Program-made: the position numbers and the translations under genes
The notes under the pieces: generated by a model
Databases searched by the model: none
The model's input: only the letters and a program-made list of their open reading frames with translations
What the model was told of the DNA's origin: nothing
In this document: piece by piece, positions 60,158 to 64,000 of the stretch
How the letters are laid out: every line of letters starts with the position of its first letter
Numbering within the stretch: position 1 is the stretch's first letter
NCBI RefSeq assembly: GCF_001544875.2
Contig: NZ_FCOA02000021.1
Span: forward strand, 81,223 to 145,222
Origin: Caballeronia hypogeia
GTDB lineage: Bacteria > Pseudomonadota > Gammaproteobacteria > Burkholderiales > Burkholderiaceae
Direction of reading: 5' to 3'
Length of the DNA: 64,000 bases

Positions 60158-60220
60158 GTGCCGGTAGTCAAGATTCATCTCGAAGGCCAGATCAGCGACT
60201 TCGACCTGAGGCTGTTGCGG
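60158..60220 (+). pseudogene. LysR gene 5' remnant
   Basis: GTG 60158 with GAGGA at 60144-60148 opens a frame reading MPVVKIHLEGQISDFDLRLLR, the usual start of a LysR-type regulator (HTH entry). After about 21 codons similarity stops and the frame enters sequence of a different family. The remainder of the LysR gene is absent, so it is a truncation product of a deletion. Confidence 0.55.
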
Positions 60221-60653
60221 CCGCGCGGAAATCTCCATCTCCGATCTGAGACGTGTCGCGCACACGCTCGGCGTGCCGCTCGGATGGTTCTTCATGTCGG
60301 ACACGAAGCCGGCCGCCGAAGTGGGGCGCGTGGTGCGCACGGGCGGGCGGCGTCGGCTCGGCACGGTGACTGACGGGCTCGTCGAGGAACTGCTTTCGCC
60401 GAATATCGGCGGCCCTTTCGAGATGTTCCTGAGCACCTTCGCGCCCGGCGCGGTGCTGCCGGAAGCGACCCTGCGCGATACCGAGGAAGAAGGCTATCTG
60501 GTCAAGGGCGAACTCGATGTGTGGATCGGCGAGCACGCGTTCCAGTTGTCCGCCGGCGATAGCTTCCGGATCGCGCGTGAGCCCTTTCGCTGGGCCAATC
60601 GCGGGGAGACGGAGGCGATGGTCGTGTGGGTGATTTCACCGCCCACGTATTGA
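60216..60653 (+). pseudogene. XRE-cupin regulator lacking its helix-turn-helix
   Basis: In-frame from after a TGA at 60207, the sequence reads AEISISDLRRVAHTLGVPLGWFF and then a full cupin (about 60400-60640; FEMFLSTFAPGAVLPEATLRDTEEEGYLVKGELDVWIG). XRE-cupin regulators of about 190-210 aa have an HTH before SISDLRRVA; here it is missing and replaced by the LysR remnant. A shorter cupin-only protein could still be made from GTG 60273 or ATG 60294. Confidence 0.6.
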
Positions 60654-60664
60654 ATCTCCACGCC

Positions 60665-61378
60665 TCAGAACTTCTCCACCCACGGCCTCAATTCGATTTC
60701 CCATGCCCACGCGCTGCGATGCTGACGCAGCACGTCCATATACGTCTGCGCGATGGCGTCGGGGTCGAGCATGCTGTCGGGCGCATCCGCCGGTTCCGGG
60801 CGATGATCCGCGCGCACCCCGCCATCAATGACGAAATGCGCCACATGGATGCCCTTCGGCGCGAGTTCGCGCGCGGCGCTCTGCGCGAGGCCGCGCAACG
60901 CGAACTTGCCCATCGCGAACGGCGCGGACAGCGCGAAGCCCTTCACTCCGGCGGTCGCGCCGGTCAGCAGGATCGCGCCCTTGCCCGCGGACGTCATGCG
61001 TCTCGCGGCCTGCTGAACCGCATGGAACGCGCCCAGCGCGGACACGGCGATGGCGTTCCCGACTTCGGCCGCATCGAGTTCGACGATCGGTCCGCGCACC
61101 CGGCCGCTCGCGTTGTAGATCACGATTTCCGGCGCGCCGATGCGGGCGTCGGCCTCGTTGAAAAGCGCTTCGACTTCGCTGGCTTGGGTGGCATCGACGG
61201 GCAGCGCGATCGCGCCGGTTTCATCGACGAGCGCGGCGAGCTTGTCGACATTGCGCGCAGCGATGACGACCGGAATGTTTTCCGCGCGCAGACGCCGCGT
61301 GAGCGACGCGCTGATGCCGGGACCGGCGCCGATGATGAGAGCATTGCGATAAGGCAGGGAGGGCGGCAAGGGACTCAT
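60665..61378 (-). CDS. SDR family oxidoreductase with Tyr-to-Phe active site
   Basis: A 237-aa short-chain dehydrogenase. The cofactor loop reads GAGPGIS (17-23) and YNASG (88-92) takes the NNAG place. The catalytic Y-x-x-x-K is F154-x-x-x-K158 (SAPFAMGK), and the usual Ser before it appears as Thr (LTGATAG). Members of this divergent group may be non-catalytic or use other residues. ATG 61378 is used; the frame extends upstream without support. It ends 11 bp from the convergent cupin. Confidence 0.8.
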   Translation of the reverse strand: MSPLPPSLPYRNALIIGAGPGISASLTRRLRAENIPVVIAARNVDKLAALVDETGAIALPVDATQASEVEALFNEADARIGAPEIVIYNASGRVRGPIVELDAAEVGNAIAVSALGAFHAVQQAARRMTSAGKGAILLTGATAGVKGFALSAPFAMGKFALRGLAQSAARELAPKGIHVAHFVIDGGVRADHRPEPADAPDSMLDPDAIAQTYMDVLRQHRSAWAWEIELRPWVEKF

Positions 61379-61550
61379 GGCTTCACGCTCGTGGAAGTAG
61401 TGAATCGAATCGTGCCGGTCGATCATAACCGCGTCTGAAAATCGGCGCGCGAATGGGCTCAACGTGAAGCGAGGAATTCCCGATGATGCAAAACCGCGGC
61501 CCCTCGCGGACGCATGCGCGCATCCGCTGAGGCCGCTCGATGAACCGTAC

Positions 61551-61820
61551 TCACTGTCCACCACCCGAATAGATGTCGCAGAAAGGCCTCGGCGCGCAGT
61601 TGACCTGCGGGCCGGCTGACCATTTCGAAGACTTGCCGCTGGCGCTCTGGCCGGCAGGCACGCCGCCATATGCGGTGTCGCCGGAGGGCGTGGCGCCTTG
61701 CGCATTTTGCTGCGCGGATGCCGGAATCGATTGCAGCGTATCGCTCGTTTCCTGTGCCTGAGTCAGCGTGCCTAGTGAAAACGCGGCCACCATGGCGGCC
61801 GAGGTGAGAATGATCTTCAT
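61551..61820 (-). CDS. Small secreted protein of unknown function
   Basis: An 89-aa protein with a clear signal peptide (MKIILTSAAMVAAFSLGTLTQA, cleavage near QAQE). The mature part is Ser/Gly/Gln rich with the segment DTAYGGVPAGQSASG, common in small Burkholderia exported proteins, and two Cys (NCAPRPFCD) near the C-terminus that could pair. AGGAG lies 6 bp before ATG 61820. No function can be assigned. Confidence 0.68.
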   Translation of the reverse strand: MKIILTSAAMVAAFSLGTLTQAQETSDTLQSIPASAQQNAQGATPSGDTAYGGVPAGQSASGKSSKWSAGPQVNCAPRPFCDIYSGGGQ

Positions 61821-62118
61821 GGCGAACTCCTACAACAAAGGCTTTCTGTTACCTGACGGTCCTTTGCTGTGTCGGCGTGAAAGCGTGAACGCGCATGCGG
61901 AACATGTCGCGGCATACGCCTCGGCCTTGACCCGGTTGCGAGAGAAGATGCGTGATGTTGCGCCGGGTTTATGGAAAGGACCCGTTGCACGCGGAAGAAC
62001 CGCGCGTGGCGCTCGAGGTGGCAGCGGCACCAGAAGAGTCGCCTGATGAGGCGAGCGCAGCAAAAGGTCGTGCGCTTATAAACCTTATACCCAAGCGCCG
62101 GGAAAGTTAATGCTGTTT

Positions 62119-62631
62119 TTACGGCAGCCGGTAATGCCCGGTTTTCTTGCCGACGAAGTTATAGGTCCCCTTGTCCGCGGGCAGGAATGCGACCGGTTCC
62201 CATTCGAGCTGGCCATCGATTCCCTTGTACTTTCCGGTCCCGGAACCGAGTGTGCCCTTGCCCGTCTTCGTGCCGGCGGTGCGACTGATGGTTTCGACGA
62301 ACTTGTCGCCGTCTTTATCGGTAAAGACGCAATAGCCGTTGAGCAAGCCTTTCGTATAGTTGACTGAAAAGCACTTCGAAACGACATTCTGGAACAGCGG
62401 CGTGGATGCGTTGTTGACGAAGAGTAGTGTGTCCTCGTGCAGCGTCACGGCGTCGTCGCCTTCCACCGGCATGATTTTAGTAGCGGCGCCCACGCCATAG
62501 AACGTGACCTCGAAGTTCGCCTGCTTCGGGATGCCCTGAGCAACGGCGAGCGCTGGCATGCCCGTTGTTACCAGACCGATCAGGCTCGCTGCAATGCTGC
62601 ACGTCCGGCTGAATCTGCTGACTGATTCCAT
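62119..62631 (-). CDS. Secreted protein of unknown function
   Basis: A 170-aa exported protein: N-terminal signal (SIAASLIGLVTTGMPALAVAQ) and a beta-rich mature region with CVFTDKDGDKFVETI and GTGKYKGIDGQLEW, a pattern resembling small beta-barrel (allene oxide cyclase-like/AOC) folds. It follows the PotF-like gene by 39 bp on the same strand. The RBS GAGAGAGG is good. The fold suggestion is tentative. Confidence 0.65.
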   Translation of the reverse strand: MESVSRFSRTCSIAASLIGLVTTGMPALAVAQGIPKQANFEVTFYGVGAATKIMPVEGDDAVTLHEDTLLFVNNASTPLFQNVVSKCFSVNYTKGLLNGYCVFTDKDGDKFVETISRTAGTKTGKGTLGSGTGKYKGIDGQLEWEPVAFLPADKGTYNFVGKKTGHYRLP

Positions 62632-62670
62632 GATTTCACCTCTCTCTCGAAGACCGATTCTTCCAATGGA

Positions 62671-63801
62671 TCAACGGCCCGATTTGTATTCTGTCCAGAG
62701 GCGCGTTTGCAAGCGCTGAATGTCCTGCGGCAGTGGTTTCAGAAGAAAGAGCGTCTGCACGACGTCTTCCGGAGGATAGACGGCCGGATCGTTGGCGACG
62801 TCCGGCTTCACGTATTGTTTGGCCTGCGCATTCGCGCTCGGATAGTAGACGGCGTTCGTGATCGCGGCGTGGACCTGCGGCGTTTCGATGTAGTTGATCC
62901 ACTCGTGCGCGGCTTCCTTGTGCTTCGCGTCCTTCGGAATGGCCATCACGTCGAACCAGACGGGTGCGCCGCCTTTCGGAATGTAGTACTCGATCTTGTA
63001 GGGCTTGTTCGCCTCTATCGTGCGATGCTTGGCGATCACGACATCCCCGGACCATCCGTACGTGAAGCAGATATCGCCTCCGACCAGATCGTTGATATAG
63101 CCGGACGAATTGAACTGGCGGATATATGGGCGGATCTTTTTGAGCATGACGAGCGCCGCCCGATAGTCGGCGGGGTTCGTGCTCATCGGGTCCCGGCCCA
63201 TGTAGTGCAGTGCGGCCGCGAACATCTGATCCGGCGCATCGAGCACGGACACGCCGCAAGCCTTCAGCTTCGAGATGTTCTCCGGCTTGAAGAGAATGTC
63301 CCAGCTATCCAGCGGGGTGTCCTTGCCGAGTATCTGCTGCACTTTGGTTACGTTATAGCCGAGACCGGTCGTGCCGTAGGCCCACGGCACGACGTACTTG
63401 TTGCCGGGATCGGCGCCCGCCACGAGCTTCATCAAGGCCGGATCGAGATTCTTCAGGTTCGGCAGCTTCGACTTGTCGAGCGGTGCGAAGATGCCCGCCG
63501 CGATCTGTTTTCCGGCGTAATTGCTGGTCGGTACGACGACGTCATAACCCGAGTTGCCGGTGAGAAGCTTGGCCTGAAGCGTGTCGTCGCTGTCGTAGTT
63601 GTCGTACTTCACGGTGATGCCGGTTTGCTTGGTGAAGTTGGAGATGGTGTCCGGCGCAATATAGTCGGACCAGTTATAGACGTTCAGTTGAGTGTCCTTG
63701 GCCCATGCTGCCTGCGTGGCGAAGCATGCGGCATAACTTAGCGCGCAGCACGCCGCGAGACTGCCGGGAAAGGAAAGGCGAAACCTCAATCTGGCTTTCA
63801 T
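62671..63801 (-). CDS. Putrescine-type ABC transporter substrate-binding protein (PotF-like)
   Basis: A 376-aa SBP_bac_8 family protein with signal peptide (CCALSYAACFATQAAWA, cleavage before KDTQ). The mature N-terminus LNVYNWSDYIAPDTISNFTKQTGI and later YGTTGLGYN match PotF/PotD putrescine/spermidine receptors. ATG 63801 has GGAGAG 6 bp upstream; an ATG at 63825 is less likely. The partner permeases and ATPase are not in the window, so it is either an orphan receptor or the rest lies elsewhere. Confidence 0.88.
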   Translation of the reverse strand: MKARLRFRLSFPGSLAACCALSYAACFATQAAWAKDTQLNVYNWSDYIAPDTISNFTKQTGITVKYDNYDSDDTLQAKLLTGNSGYDVVVPTSNYAGKQIAAGIFAPLDKSKLPNLKNLDPALMKLVAGADPGNKYVVPWAYGTTGLGYNVTKVQQILGKDTPLDSWDILFKPENISKLKACGVSVLDAPDQMFAAALHYMGRDPMSTNPADYRAALVMLKKIRPYIRQFNSSGYINDLVGGDICFTYGWSGDVVIAKHRTIEANKPYKIEYYIPKGGAPVWFDVMAIPKDAKHKEAAHEWINYIETPQVHAAITNAVYYPSANAQAKQYVKPDVANDPAVYPPEDVVQTLFLLKPLPQDIQRLQTRLWTEYKSGR

Positions 63802-64000
63802 TTTTTCTCTCCGAACGTGGTCCAAAAATGAAGTTGGATAGAGAATGTCATCTCTATGAAAACTCGAAGTACTAACTATCTAAATCGATTTCCTTAGCCA
63901 CTCGAATCAGGACGTTGAGGCTCGGCGGTTTCAAGGTTGAAGCGCAACGGCGGATTTAATGTTTAGAGCCCATGAGGTTGAGCTGCGGAAGCGAGTGTGG
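63802..64000. other. Right-edge region upstream of the PotF-like gene
   Basis: It should contain the promoter for the minus-strand potF-like gene. I see no gene, repeat or recognisable operator within these 199 bp. Confidence 0.35.

Noticed and set aside
60273..60653. Cupin ORF annotated as an intact stand-alone cupin gene
   Set aside because: Homologous XRE-cupin sequence begins before the first start codon and the HTH is missing, so a truncated gene explains it better.

Overview
The window looks like part of a secondary chromosome or large replicon of a soil or plant-associated Burkholderiaceae (Paraburkholderia/Caballeronia type). The evidence is the high GC content with strong third-position bias, a bona fide ACC deaminase beside its divergent Lrp regulator, and the mix of MFS/ABC uptake systems, LysR/GntR/GlxA regulators and oxidative catabolic enzymes. 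I see no rRNA, tRNA, CRISPR array, phage or insertion sequence. Coding density is high and many convergent genes end within 15 bp of each other.

Layout. 0.3-4.2 kb: GlxA-type regulator, creatinase, MHS-family transporter (creatine use). 4.2-6.6 kb: bifunctional penicillin-binding protein 1A. 6.7-8.4 kb: acdR/acdS, ACC deaminase. 8.4-10.3 kb: a two-gene AbiEi/AbiEii-like (type IV toxin-antitoxin style) pair with nested inverted repeats over its promoter. 10.3-11.9 kb: ppnP and an EpsG-like membrane protein. 12.1-14.4 kb: class II aldolase family enzyme plus MFS carrier. 15.2-15.9 kb: Crp/Fnr-type regulator with a long hairpin in its leader.

15.9-29.96 kb is a divergent catabolic locus. On the minus strand lie a Rieske oxygenase and a complete polyamine/opine-type ABC importer, preceded by a LysR gene. 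On the plus strand lie a flavin monooxygenase, a Rid protein lacking the RidA catalytic Arg, a DUF1028 protein, an ArgE-like M20 hydrolase and an NCS1 permease, then an N-formylglutamate amidohydrolase-like gene with its own LysR. I know of no described pathway with this enzyme set; the substrate is probably a nitrogenous (N-alkyl or N-acyl) compound.

30-44.7 kb holds unrelated modules: MFS exporter, zinc alcohol dehydrogenase, TonB receptor with a DUF2946 protein, cystathionine-gamma-synthase family enzyme, a pqiABC-type MCE transport operon, a tannase/feruloyl-esterase-family lipoprotein, and two convergent GNAT/FemAB-like acyltransferases.

45.4-55.2 kb is a complete 4-hydroxyproline catabolic operon: amino-acid ABC importer, pyrroline-hydroxycarboxylate deaminase (DapA family), Cys/Cys hydroxyproline epimerase, FAD oxidase, aldehyde dehydrogenase, a second Ser/Cys racemase-family paralog, and a GntR regulator. 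An apparent internal terminator splits importer plus deaminase from the rest.

55.2-64 kb: methyltransferase, a duplicated SUOX-fold lipoprotein without a molybdenum-ligating Cys, LysE exporter and PaiB opposite a MocR regulator, a deletion scar joining the start of a LysR gene to the end of an XRE-cupin gene, an SDR with Tyr replaced by Phe, two small secreted proteins and a PotF-type binding protein.
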